Of a DNA stretch of 64,000 nt, positions 39,672 through 49,073 are shown one piece after another; position 1 is the first letter of the stretch, and every line of letters begins with the position of its first letter. The stretch is taken from contig NZ_QKMR01000004.1 in NCBI RefSeq assembly GCF_003208175.1, forward strand, positions 1-64,000, read 5' to 3'. Source of the DNA: Ruminiclostridium sufflavum DSM 19573. GTDB taxonomy: Bacteria > Bacillota > Clostridia > Acetivibrionales > DSM-1351. The notes under the pieces were generated by a model. The model was not told where the DNA came from and made no database searches. It was given only the letters and a program-made list of their open reading frames with translations. The position numbers and the translations under genes are program-made.

Positions 39672-40502
39672 ATGAGTGGAAATTTGTTTTTTAATGCTAT
39701 TTTTAGATTTAGAAATTTTGCGACATTATTAGGATGGTGTGCAGTTGTCTATTTGTTGAGCGGCTGGAGTGAGACACAGGGCTTCCTGAGCTATAACAAC
39801 ATAGCTGTTTCATCGTTAATAACAGGTGCATATGGGTTAGGAGCAGTGACATACCTTGGTATGGTTATTCAAAGTATGTTCAGCAGTGCTTTCAAGGAAG
39901 AAATTCAGAAAAAAGAGAAAAAAAAGGAGCTCAATAATTTAAATCGTCAATGCTGCAGATTGGCAGCTCAGGCAAGAGGGGCGGCAACACCTATTCAAAG
40001 ACAGAAGATCAGAAAGATTATGCAGGACAAGGATGATATTTTAAATTCCCTTAAAAGAGGAGATGAACGAAGCTACTTAAAAGAGAAAATTGTGGAGAAA
40101 AGTTTAAACCTTGTTATTTCGTACATTAAACTCATGACAAATTATTCTATAAGGATAAAGGAATTATCTGAAATAAATACTAATGATTTAATGAATAAGA
40201 TAAACGCTAATAGAAGAAAATTAAGCTTTTTAAAAGATGAGAGAATGGCAGATGATATAAGAAGTATCATTGAAATGGACGAAAGCGCTATTCAAAGAGT
40301 GAAGGAAGAAAGAAATGAACTGGATAGAATAAATGCTCGCTTGGATTATATAGAGAGCATGCTGGGTATGTTTAAGCACCAGATTATTTCAAGTATAGAA
40401 TCGGAAGAAATGGTTGAGAAACTCGAGACAGCGGTAAACGAAGCGACAGCACTCGATAGTGTATTACAAGAGCGTAGAAAAAATCAGATAAGATTGCACT
40501 AG
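39672..40502 (+). CDS. Two-helix membrane protein with long coiled coil
   Basis: The 276-residue protein has two membrane helices (residues ~15-34 and ~44-68), then about 200 charged helical residues with heptads (KEEIQKKEKKKELNNLNRQC; RMADDIRSIIEMDESAIQRV). Both termini are probably cytoplasmic. I do not recognise a family. Position between pspA-GNAT and a DUF342 gene suggests a membrane anchor or PspA-binding partner, an inference from layout only. Confidence 0.65.
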   Translation: MSGNLFFNAIFRFRNFATLLGWCAVVYLLSGWSETQGFLSYNNIAVSSLITGAYGLGAVTYLGMVIQSMFSSAFKEEIQKKEKKKELNNLNRQCCRLAAQARGAATPIQRQKIRKIMQDKDDILNSLKRGDERSYLKEKIVEKSLNLVISYIKLMTNYSIRIKELSEINTNDLMNKINANRRKLSFLKDERMADDIRSIIEMDESAIQRVKEERNELDRINARLDYIESMLGMFKHQIISSIESEEMVEKLETAVNEATALDSVLQERRKNQIRLH

Positions 40503-40565
40503 TATGGCAATAAAAATATTTGAATATCAGCATTTGTAGCTTCAACACAATTGAGGGGGCATAAC

Positions 40566-42143
40566 ATGGAAAATACCATTATTTATTCTTCTCCGTATAT
40601 AGAAATAACTAAAAGCGGCGATGGCTTTTACATACAATCGTTTAAAAAGGGGTTAGGTGTTGGAGAATTTAATAATATATTGTATTCTCTTCCTGAGATT
40701 CAGGTGTCTAACTTTGTTGTAATTAAAGAGGCTCTGGTTTTTGCGCCCCAAGAGCCGCGGAGATTTGGTTCGGTCAAGGAAAAGATAAAGGTAGAAGTAT
40801 CAGGAGATAAATTAAAGGCTTATGTTACTATTTTTGCGGACAAGTGTGAATTAGCCGGACCTGAGATTATAAGAAAGATAGTAGAGAAATTGAACGAAAA
40901 GGGTATTGTCTATGGTATAAAAAAGGATGCTCTTTTAAATCTGGTTCCCAATCAACCAATACTGATGGCTGAAGGATTGCTCCCGGTGCCGGGTATGGAT
41001 TCTTTAAACAAACTTTATCAGCTTAGGGAAGTTAAGCCTGAGATAAAAGAAGACGGCAATGTTGATCATTACGAGCTGAGTTTAATAAATATGGTTAAGG
41101 AAGGCGACTGGTTAGGCGAAAGGGTTGCCGCCAATGAAGGCAAGGAAGGAAGAAATGTCTTTGGAGATACCTTAAAGGCAATGCCGGGTAAGAATTATCC
41201 TCTTTTATACGATAAAAGTTCGGTCAGAGAGGTTTCTGAGGGAAATAAAACGGTTCTGTATGCTAAAAGAAGCGGAGCCGTATTTTTTCAGGGAGAAAGC
41301 ATAGGAGTATCCAATCATCTTGAAATAAAGGAAAATGTCGGTGTGAAAACCGGAAATGTGAACTTTGACGGCTATATTACCGTTAAAGGTACAGTCGAGG
41401 ATAATTTTTCTATTGCATCTACAAAGGATATCGAAATTCTCAGTGAATATGGAGTAGGCAATGTAAAGGAAATTAAAAGCCATGAGGGCAATATATACAT
41501 AAAAGGCGGAATTGTAGGAAAAGGCAAGACAGTTATAAGGTGTAAGAAAAATTTATACATAAAGTATGTGGCGGATGCTGACATATATTGTGATGAAAGT
41601 GTTCATGTGGGCTTCTATTGCTTGAATAGTAATATCACAGCAAAAGAGGTGATTCTGGATTCAATGAAAGGGCAGATAATGGGAGGATCCATTAATGCCG
41701 AGGTCAGAGTTGTTACGGCTATAGTCGGTTCAGCCAGTGAAAAGAGAACTATAATAAAGGTAAAGGGCTTTGACAGAAGCAGCTATAAAGATAGACTGGA
41801 TGAGATATCTCAAAATATAGAGGATATTAAAGCGGAAATAAACAAGTACAAGCAGCAGATGTCTATTTTCTCAAATACCTTTGATTCACGGCAGAACAGG
41901 AAGGCTGAATATGATAAATTAACATCCCGTTATAATGAACTAAAAACTGTTCTTCTGGATTATGAGGATAGCAAAAAAAAGATGATTAGCTACCTTAAAA
42001 CTAAAGGGGAAGGAGAAATTTCAATTCTTAAAAGAGCATTCCCCAATTCTATGCTCGAAATTAAAGGAATTCAAAAGGAAATTCAAAAGCCGGTAATTAG
42101 AGTAAGTTATTATTATAATGAAGGAACAATCAAGGAAATGTAA
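40566..42143 (+). CDS. DUF342/FapA-like beta-helix protein
   Basis: The 525-residue protein has an N-terminal region, a central DUF342 domain (GDWLGERVAANEGKEGRNVF; SGAVFFQGESIGVSNHLEIK), a right-handed beta-helix-like repeat region (NVNFDGYITVKGTVEDNFSI; GNIYIKGGIVGKGKTVIRC) and a C-terminal coiled coil (~residues 405-480). FapA-type proteins are polymer-forming cytoplasmic scaffolds, some linked to flagella. No flagellar gene is near. ATG 40566 is preferred (GAGGGGG before it) over an in-frame TTG at 40551. Confidence 0.82.
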   Translation: MENTIIYSSPYIEITKSGDGFYIQSFKKGLGVGEFNNILYSLPEIQVSNFVVIKEALVFAPQEPRRFGSVKEKIKVEVSGDKLKAYVTIFADKCELAGPEIIRKIVEKLNEKGIVYGIKKDALLNLVPNQPILMAEGLLPVPGMDSLNKLYQLREVKPEIKEDGNVDHYELSLINMVKEGDWLGERVAANEGKEGRNVFGDTLKAMPGKNYPLLYDKSSVREVSEGNKTVLYAKRSGAVFFQGESIGVSNHLEIKENVGVKTGNVNFDGYITVKGTVEDNFSIASTKDIEILSEYGVGNVKEIKSHEGNIYIKGGIVGKGKTVIRCKKNLYIKYVADADIYCDESVHVGFYCLNSNITAKEVILDSMKGQIMGGSINAEVRVVTAIVGSASEKRTIIKVKGFDRSSYKDRLDEISQNIEDIKAEINKYKQQMSIFSNTFDSRQNRKAEYDKLTSRYNELKTVLLDYEDSKKKMISYLKTKGEGEISILKRAFPNSMLEIKGIQKEIQKPVIRVSYYYNEGTIKEM

Positions 42144-42188
42144 TAACATTTTAGAGATTAACTACTTGACTAATTGGAGGTAATTTAC

Positions 42189-44138
42189 ATGGATTATGAT
42201 TCTATATTAAAGAGAATAGAAAAAGAAAAAAAGGATGAAGCTTTATCTGCAAAATTGTATAGATATACAGGACTTGTGCAGGCAATAGAATTTTTTTCTC
42301 AAAGGTTGGTTTTTGACCAGATAGTAGATGCAGCTTTTGACTTTATTAATGAGCTGCTGCTGGTAAAAAAATCAGCTATATATATTCTTGAAAATCATAC
42401 TTATGTGCCGAAAAAGGTTAAGGGCTTTTCGACAAGATTAGATAATATAGAGCTCTCTATTGAGTTAAATGATCTCGCTACATATTATGGAAATATACTT
42501 TATGAAAGAGAAAATCTTATAAAGTTTTTAAAGCCTGAATTTATTGATTCCCTTGAAATAAATGCTGTAGTTCCATTAATAATTGAAGACAGCCTTTATG
42601 GAATTATTTTATTTCAAAATAATAATAACAGCTTCGGAGAAGACGACTATATTATTTCAGAATCTCTCATGAGACTGATTAATACTGCATTAGAGAATTT
42701 CAACAGATATGAAAAACTAGCAAGGATAAATACCGAGCTGGATGAGAAGATTTTCAATCTATTTGCAATAAATCAATCCTCAAAGGTTTTGCTTAGTGAT
42801 TTGAGGATTGATTCACTGTATGACATAGCTGTTGACGTTTTTTCAGAGCTGACTCACAGTAAAATTACAGGCTTTATTCTTTTTGATGAGAGAAGAGACA
42901 GGTATACTTTAAAGAGCTTTAAGGACATATTTTATAAGGTTAAGAATGTTACCATACGGCTTTTGTTAAAAGGGTCCTGTAAGGTGAATCCTAATAAGAT
43001 AATAATTAATCTTAAAAACAAGCAGGATTGTGAGTATTTTAACAGCTTGTTTGAGGAGGACAGCGTTATAGCTGATGCTCAGCTTGAACAGCTTGAGGCT
43101 ATGTATGTTGTTCTGTTGCTTAAAAACCGTCAGATTCTTGGGTTTGTCACATTAAGTGAAACTGTTACAGGCAGTGAGTATGGCGATGGCATTTTTGAGC
43201 TGATAGAAAGCTTGGCGGCATCTACGTATACTGCTATTTCAAATGCAAAATTATTTGAGATGGTTAATGAACAAAAGGCTTTAATTCAAAGAAAATTGGA
43301 CAAGCTTATATCCTTGAATTATTTAACAAGAAATATCAGCAGCTCAATTAGGATAGAAACCTTACAGGAAATAGCGACTAAAACATTGCAGGTTTCTTTC
43401 AATGTCAACAAGGGTGCATTTTGTATATATAAAAAGGAGACAAATGAATTTGAGTTTTCAAATACTATAAATATTGAGGGCTGCAAGGGCAAAAATGTAA
43501 AGCCTAATCAAAAGTGGAAGCGCATTTTTGAAGGAGATTGTGTCTATGCCCTTGGGCAATCAACGGTTGCAGAATATTTGGGTGAGGAATTTATTGAAGA
43601 CATTGGAGAGGTTCAGGGGGTATTAATAATTCCTATATATCTGGATATGATGGAAACAGATGTTTTGGGAGCAATAATAATATTCGGCTATACAGATGTT
43701 CAGCTTGATAATGAAGAAAATATGCTGATAATTGATACTATAGCAGGGAATATAGCACCGGTATTGAATAATCTTCTGATAATCCAGATGCAGCAGAGAT
43801 TTACACTTCCGAACTACATTGAGCTGTTTAAGAGAGATTTGAAGGACGAGGTAAATGCTGCCTTGGACTATGGTATAGAGTTGTCTGTAATACAGGCGGA
43901 GGATCAAAGGGAATTCTTGTTTAAAGGAAATTCAGCTGTTGAGGGTTTGAAGGAAAATTTTAAAAAGGTCTATCCCTTTTCATATAATAATATTTTCATT
44001 ATTGAGAATAGTGTTGATGAGGTTGAAATTATGGGTAAAATAAAAGAATGCACAAAGTTTGATAATATGAAAATAAAAATAATGAAGCTGGGGGCAGAAT
44101 TTAAGAATTTTGCAGAATTTTTTGAACTTTACAGATAA
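42189..44138 (+). CDS. Multi-GAF sensor protein with degenerate GGDEF-like end
   Basis: The 649-residue soluble protein has three GAF-like domains (residues about 30-165, 205-345 and 380-525; for example KKSAIYILENHTYVPK, GFVTLSETVTGS, VLGAIIIFGYTD). The last ~110 residues (LPNYIELFKRDLKDEVNAAL, then LDYGIELSVIQAED) look like the start of a GGDEF domain but lack any GGDEF motif. No histidine kinase or output domain is present. GGAGG precedes the ATG at 42189. As the last gene before a terminator it probably reads a signal for the PspA run. Confidence 0.72.
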   Translation: MDYDSILKRIEKEKKDEALSAKLYRYTGLVQAIEFFSQRLVFDQIVDAAFDFINELLLVKKSAIYILENHTYVPKKVKGFSTRLDNIELSIELNDLATYYGNILYERENLIKFLKPEFIDSLEINAVVPLIIEDSLYGIILFQNNNNSFGEDDYIISESLMRLINTALENFNRYEKLARINTELDEKIFNLFAINQSSKVLLSDLRIDSLYDIAVDVFSELTHSKITGFILFDERRDRYTLKSFKDIFYKVKNVTIRLLLKGSCKVNPNKIIINLKNKQDCEYFNSLFEEDSVIADAQLEQLEAMYVVLLLKNRQILGFVTLSETVTGSEYGDGIFELIESLAASTYTAISNAKLFEMVNEQKALIQRKLDKLISLNYLTRNISSSIRIETLQEIATKTLQVSFNVNKGAFCIYKKETNEFEFSNTINIEGCKGKNVKPNQKWKRIFEGDCVYALGQSTVAEYLGEEFIEDIGEVQGVLIIPIYLDMMETDVLGAIIIFGYTDVQLDNEENMLIIDTIAGNIAPVLNNLLIIQMQQRFTLPNYIELFKRDLKDEVNAALDYGIELSVIQAEDQREFLFKGNSAVEGLKENFKKVYPFSYNNIFIIENSVDEVEIMGKIKECTKFDNMKIKIMKLGAEFKNFAEFFELYR

Positions 44139-44171
44139 TAAACAGATAAGACTTTTTAGCAGCAAAAAAGG

Positions 44172-44212
44172 CTAAGCCTCTGCCGATATAAATCCGGATG
44201 TGGCTTAGTTTT
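44172..44212 (+). terminator. Terminator of the PspA gene run
   Basis: CTAAGCC (44172-44178) and GGCTTAG (44202-44208) pair around a 23-nt loop holding a CCGATATAAATCCGG mini-hairpin, then TTTT. Confidence 0.72.
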
Positions 44213-44311
44213 ATTTATACAAAGCATATCAGCTATTTATAGGCTTAAATACAATAAAGCGGGTAAGCATTAATTTAAATTAGTACTATTTTTATTTTAG
44301 GCGGTGGCTTT

Positions 44312-44713
44312 TTGAAATTATTAGTAGGAACTGATATTATTGAGATAGATAGAGTTAAAGCGGCTATAGAAAAAAGTAAGAGCGGACGCTTTTTGGAAAG
44401 GGTATTTACTGAGGATGAAATAAATTACTGTGAGTCCAGAAATACAGCAAGATATGAAAGCTATGCAGCCAGATTTGCAGGCAAGGAGGCTGTGTCAAAG
44501 GCCTTTGGCACAGGAATCTGTTCCAAGGCAGCTTTAAATGAGATTGAGATATTGAATGATAGCCTTGGGAAGCCCTTTGTTGCATTATATGGAGGTACAA
44601 GGAAGTATTTTAATGAGATAGGAGCACCGGAAATTTCGATTTCCCTTTCTCATTGTAAGGAGTATGCCGTTGCATACGTATCAATTTTAGTTGAGAAAGG
44701 TAGTTTAAAGTGA
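44312..44713 (+). CDS. acpS: Holo-[acyl-carrier-protein] synthase
   Basis: The 133-residue phosphopantetheinyl transferase charges acyl carrier protein from CoA. The metal-binding motifs are GTDIIEIDRV (Asp8) and AARFAGKEAVSKAFGTG (Glu near 60). The start is TTG behind GGCGGTGG. Its last codons overlap the GTG start of the next gene by 4 bp, so it is coupled to yhaO-yhaN. Confidence 0.95.
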   Translation: MKLLVGTDIIEIDRVKAAIEKSKSGRFLERVFTEDEINYCESRNTARYESYAARFAGKEAVSKAFGTGICSKAALNEIEILNDSLGKPFVALYGGTRKYFNEIGAPEISISLSHCKEYAVAYVSILVEKGSLK

Positions 44714-45837
44714 GGCAGGTATCGTTTATTCATATGTCTGATTTGCATCTTGATATGCCTTTTACATCATTAGGGGATACAGATAAGGCAAATATCAGAA
44801 AAAAAGAGCTGTTCGACTGCTTGAAAAGCATTGCTGAAAGGATTATGGCTCAAAATATAGATTTATTAATAATAGGCGGAGATTTTTTTGAAGATAAATG
44901 GGTAAAAGGAGCTACAATTTCAGCGGTTAAAAACCTGTTTTCAGAGCTTTACAGAACGGAGATAATTATATGCCCGGGAAACCACGACCCTTTAAATGAA
45001 AAGTCATACTATAAAGCTTTTGAATGGGGGAGCAATGTCCATATTCTTGAAGATTCCCGGCAGGTATTATATTTGGAAAAATATAATACCTGTATTTATA
45101 ACATGGGAACCGGAGGAAATGTAAAAAATGATTATCCGGTTATTCTTGACAAGAAGCTATCTGATGAAAAATTTAATTTTCTTGTTTTTCATGGTACTGT
45201 TGATATGCCTTTTGAAGAAAATAACTATAATTCTATTACATCAAAGGAAATATTATCATTAGGGATGGATTATGTGGCATTAGGGCATATGCATTGCTAT
45301 TTTGTTGTTCAAAATGAAAAAACAATAATGATTAATCCTGGAAGCCCCCAACCGCTTGGGTTCGACGAAGAGGGACGCCACGGATATATACAGGGAAAAA
45401 TAGTGGCTTCAGATGAAAATACCAAGCATGCTGAGACAGAATTTATATCAGCTGCAAGCAGATATTATCACAAGCTCGAGGTAAATATCAGTGAGTGTAT
45501 CAGTGATAAAGCTGTTATTGACAGGATACTTGCAGAAATAACAGCTGAGGATTTATACAGTGTTTCGCTAAAGGGGTTTATTTCTGAAGAATATTGCATG
45601 GATATTAAAAATATAGCAGAAGCACTTTATAAAAGCTGCTTTTTTATAAAATTTAAAAATCTGACAGCTATCCAGTTTAACTATGAAAGATATCTTGAGG
45701 ATCCCGGAATTAAAGGGGAGTTTGTCCGGCGAATAATGGATATGCAGAAATCGGAGACTACGGACGAAGAACGTGAAACGTTATTTATGGCTTTACAGTA
45801 TGGCCTTCAGGCATTAGAAAACGGAAGGGTAGATTAA
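44710..45837 (+). CDS. yhaO: Mre11/SbcD-like nuclease YhaO
   Basis: The 375-residue calcineurin-like phosphoesterase shows all metal motifs: MSDLHLD, GGDFFED, GNHDPLN, FHGTVD and GHMH, followed by a C-terminal cap domain. YhaO pairs with YhaN as a membrane-linked SbcCD/Rad50-Mre11-like complex in Firmicutes. The start is GTG, overlapping acpS; its last base is shared with the yhaN start (TAATG). Confidence 0.9.
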   Translation: MRQVSFIHMSDLHLDMPFTSLGDTDKANIRKKELFDCLKSIAERIMAQNIDLLIIGGDFFEDKWVKGATISAVKNLFSELYRTEIIICPGNHDPLNEKSYYKAFEWGSNVHILEDSRQVLYLEKYNTCIYNMGTGGNVKNDYPVILDKKLSDEKFNFLVFHGTVDMPFEENNYNSITSKEILSLGMDYVALGHMHCYFVVQNEKTIMINPGSPQPLGFDEEGRHGYIQGKIVASDENTKHAETEFISAASRYYHKLEVNISECISDKAVIDRILAEITAEDLYSVSLKGFISEEYCMDIKNIAEALYKSCFFIKFKNLTAIQFNYERYLEDPGIKGEFVRRIMDMQKSETTDEERETLFMALQYGLQALENGRVD

Positions 45838-48050
45838 TGAAAATCAGCAGAATTTACGTTAGGGGATTTGGAAAAATAGAGGATTTCGATATGCCCTTTT
45901 CAGATGGCTTGAATGTCATATACGGCCCTAATGAAAGCGGTAAATCAACTATGATGGTATTCATTAAAGCAATGCTTTATGGGGTGAAGGGCGGAAGAGC
46001 AAGTAAGGAGGGTGCATTGAATGAAGCTAAACGTTATAAACCTTGGAGCAAGGCAGACTATGGCGGATATATCAATTTTGAGCTTGATAACGGAAAAAGC
46101 TACAGAATAGACAGAGATTTCGATAAAGGAGATTTTACGCTGTATGATCAATCATTCAATGATATTACAAATATTTATGCGGATAATAAATCTGGGAATG
46201 GTGCTGCAGAAAAGCTGATTGGTTTAAATGAAGGTCTTTTTGAGAGAACAGTATATGTAAGGCAGTCTGGCATAAGACTGGATACCTCTGGATCAAAGGA
46301 TTTGATAGACAGAATATCAAATATAAGAGAAAGCGGCTCGGAGGACATATCCTATCAAAAGGCTGAGGAAGCATTGAAGGAGGCATTAAAACAGCAAGTA
46401 GGCACTGACAGAAGCTATACAAGACCTCTGGACATTATAAATAAACGTCTTGAGGAGCTGAATGAGGGCAGATTATTAATTCAGGAAAAAAATAGAAGTA
46501 TTCTTGAAGCGGCTGCAAAAAAAGAAGAAATAGAGCTGCAGATTAAAAGGCTTTCAGCCAAGGCAGAGCTTTTTACAGGATTATTAGAGTTTTGTGAAGC
46601 TAAAGAAAAATTAAAGCTTTGCAAGGATAAAAAAGAAGAAGTTACATTTTTAAATGAGAGAATTAAGCATTCACAGGCTGAAATCAGCTCATTAGAGGGG
46701 AGTAAGGCTCTGCTGGAGCAAAATATAGCAGAGAATATAAGTCAGACAGCTTCTCTTAATGGAACTGATGGTAATAGCAGTCTAAATAATGTGGCGAGCT
46801 TTGAAGCGATGAGGGACAGGATAAAGAAATTGAAAGCTTTATGCAAGGTTTCCGGTATCTGCGGGAAGGTATCAATTATTACAGCTGCAATAATGGGAGG
46901 CTTGTTTTTTGCCGGTATATATACTTCACATATTGAGCAAGGCTACAATAAAGTACCTGAATGGATTCTTTCATTAGTTAAGTTTTTTCAGACTTATTTA
47001 TCAGAAGTATTTATATCAATTTTGGCAATAATAGGTTTGATTTTTATACTCTCCGGTTTCTTTTTGAGAAAGACTTTGGAAACATTGGAAAACCAGCAAA
47101 GCCAGGCTTATGAGAGGAAAGAAAAAGGCGGACGAGAGCTTGATAATGTCAAAAGAATGGATTACATACTTAGACAGCAGTTGGACAGCCTAAATAACAG
47201 GATTATAACTGAAAAAAATCAGTATGAACAGTTGTCTGAAAGACTCAAGAGCAGCAGAAGCAATTATAATCAGGCAGACAGTATGGCATTGGAAAGTGAA
47301 ATTGACAGGCTTTCCGATAGAATTGTAATTCTGAAGGACATTGTCTTCGGAGATTTGACATGCTCTGAAAAAGAAGTATACGAGAAGGTATTTGAAAACA
47401 GCAGTAATAATGAGTATATGAAGCTATCCGAAATAAAAGAATTTCTAATGGCTCAGCTCCAAAGAAAGACAATAGAAAAAGCAACTGTTGAAGCCGGGTT
47501 AAAAAAGACTGAAGCTATTCAGGATAAAGAGCTCCTTGAGAATGAAATTTCCAAATTAACGAAGCAGAAGGTATGCCTGCAACAAAGAGGGGCTGCTTTG
47601 AATATTGCTATTAAAGTTCTTGAAGAGTCTTCAAAGCATGTACAAAATAGGTATATACCCGTTATGAATAAGGTTTTCAAGGACACCTTTGCTGAACTGA
47701 CTGCAAGCAAGTATTCTGACATCAGAGCAGGAGAAGGCTTAAAAATTATGGTAAGCAATCCTAAGACTGAAATGGTTGTTCCTGCTGCCGTTCTAAGCAG
47801 CGGAACTATAGACCAGATATATCTGGCTCTCAGAATTGCAATATCTGAGAGTGTTTTGAAAATAAATGAAAGTATGCCGTTTATTATAGATGAGCCTTTT
47901 TCACAATACGATGATGTCAGAACAGATAATGCACTTAAATGTATTTATGAAATCAGCAAAAGGCAACAGATAGTTATATTTACTTGCAAGCAGAGAGAGG
48001 TTGAATTAATCAGCGGTAAGTATCCATGTAAAATACAAGTATTGAAATAA
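45837..48050 (+). CDS. yhaN: Rad50/SbcC-like ATPase YhaN with internal membrane segments
   Basis: The 737-residue ATPase has Walker A YGPNESGKSTMMVF near residue 35, a coiled coil broken by two hydrophobic helices (VSIITAAIMGGLFFAGIYTS near 345 and VFISILAIIGLIFILSGFFL near 390), a second coiled coil, signature AVLSSGTIDQIYLALRIAIS and Walker B PFIIDEPFSQYD. Where SbcC carries a zinc hook, this protein has a membrane hairpin, as in YhaN. With YhaO it likely processes DNA ends at the membrane. Confidence 0.9.
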   Translation: MKISRIYVRGFGKIEDFDMPFSDGLNVIYGPNESGKSTMMVFIKAMLYGVKGGRASKEGALNEAKRYKPWSKADYGGYINFELDNGKSYRIDRDFDKGDFTLYDQSFNDITNIYADNKSGNGAAEKLIGLNEGLFERTVYVRQSGIRLDTSGSKDLIDRISNIRESGSEDISYQKAEEALKEALKQQVGTDRSYTRPLDIINKRLEELNEGRLLIQEKNRSILEAAAKKEEIELQIKRLSAKAELFTGLLEFCEAKEKLKLCKDKKEEVTFLNERIKHSQAEISSLEGSKALLEQNIAENISQTASLNGTDGNSSLNNVASFEAMRDRIKKLKALCKVSGICGKVSIITAAIMGGLFFAGIYTSHIEQGYNKVPEWILSLVKFFQTYLSEVFISILAIIGLIFILSGFFLRKTLETLENQQSQAYERKEKGGRELDNVKRMDYILRQQLDSLNNRIITEKNQYEQLSERLKSSRSNYNQADSMALESEIDRLSDRIVILKDIVFGDLTCSEKEVYEKVFENSSNNEYMKLSEIKEFLMAQLQRKTIEKATVEAGLKKTEAIQDKELLENEISKLTKQKVCLQQRGAALNIAIKVLEESSKHVQNRYIPVMNKVFKDTFAELTASKYSDIRAGEGLKIMVSNPKTEMVVPAAVLSSGTIDQIYLALRIAISESVLKINESMPFIIDEPFSQYDDVRTDNALKCIYEISKRQQIVIFTCKQREVELISGKYPCKIQVLK

Positions 48051-48076
48051 TTCGGGTTTGTAAATATTGTATTCAA

Positions 48077-48105
48077 ATTTTTGTGCCGATATCAGGCGTG
48101 GAGGT
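48077..48105 (+). promoter_or_regulatory. SD module copy 3
   Basis: A T-run, then GTGCC-GATATCA-GGC, then GTGGAGGTCA directly before the NlpC/P60-like lipoprotein gene. Same layout as at 13446, 35731 and 58841. Confidence 0.5.
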
Positions 48106-48113
48106 CAGTTAGT

Positions 48114-49046
48114 TTGAAAAAGAGAACTTTAATGATAAAAAACATATGCATATTTTTGGTTATAATTATTACAGCTCTGTGTGGCTGTGGAAAAAGAGAA
48201 ATTCCTATAACTTCAAATGAGCAGCTTCTCAGCGGAATAACGCCTGAGAGCGCAGCGGTGATAACAGAGGCTGTTGTGGATGTGTTTGACAAGCCGGATA
48301 TTTTGAGTACAAGAATAACACAAGTCCTGTATAATCAAGTAGTGTCAGTTTCAAAAGAAGAGGACTCCTGGACTGGCATAAAATTATTGGACGGTACTTC
48401 AGGCTGGGTAAAAAGCAAGTATATAAGCAGAGATACAGATAGTGTTACTGATGGGAGTATAAAAAATAAAATTGTTGTAACGGCAAAGCTTGCTGATATC
48501 TATTCAGGAGCGAATAATAATGCAAAGTACAAAAAAATAGTACTGGGTACCGAATTATACTCCTTCGCCACGTCAAAGACGGGTTATGATATTTTGCTTC
48601 CGGAGAATAAAAAGGGATGGATAGATGAGGGCGGAGTAATTGCCATACCTATAAGTGATAATGTAATTCCTAAAACTACAAATGCTGAATTTGTTCAGAC
48701 TATAAAAAAGTTTAATGGAACGATATTTGTTTTGGGCGGTACCAGCGGTTGGGGATTGGATTCTGCCGGGCTTGTATATATTTGCAGTAAGATTAACGGG
48801 GTAGATTTGCCAAGATCAGCGGCAGATATGAAAAAGATGGGAACTGCTGTCAAGGAGGAGGAAACAGAGGTGGGAGATTTGATATTTTTCAGCTCCGATA
48901 GTCTTAAAAAGGATGTTAATGACGTAGGTGTATATATCGGAGATAATGAATTTACACATTCAAGTACCTCTAAAGGAGTGGTTACCGATTCACTTGAGGA
49001 TAACTATTTCAGAGGCAGAATATGTGGGATAAGAAGAATATTTTAA
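48114..49046 (+). CDS. SH3 and NlpC/P60-like lipoprotein, catalytic residues substituted
   Basis: The ~310-residue protein has a lipoprotein signal (IFLVIIITALCGCG), two bacterial SH3 domains (residues ~40-105 and ~120-185; WTGIKLLDGTSGWVKSKYIS) and an NlpC/P60 fold at the C-terminus. The usual DCSG nucleophile motif reads LDSAGLVY (Cys to Ser), and the usual HVGIYIG reads DVGVYIG (His to Asp); the third polar residue region FTHSS is kept. It is probably a wall-binding pseudoenzyme. The start is TTG 48114 behind GGAGG. Confidence 0.8.
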   Translation: MKKRTLMIKNICIFLVIIITALCGCGKREIPITSNEQLLSGITPESAAVITEAVVDVFDKPDILSTRITQVLYNQVVSVSKEEDSWTGIKLLDGTSGWVKSKYISRDTDSVTDGSIKNKIVVTAKLADIYSGANNNAKYKKIVLGTELYSFATSKTGYDILLPENKKGWIDEGGVIAIPISDNVIPKTTNAEFVQTIKKFNGTIFVLGGTSGWGLDSAGLVYICSKINGVDLPRSAADMKKMGTAVKEEETEVGDLIFFSSDSLKKDVNDVGVYIGDNEFTHSSTSKGVVTDSLEDNYFRGRICGIRRIF

Positions 49047-49073
49047 ATATATTAACACTTTTAATAATCACTC

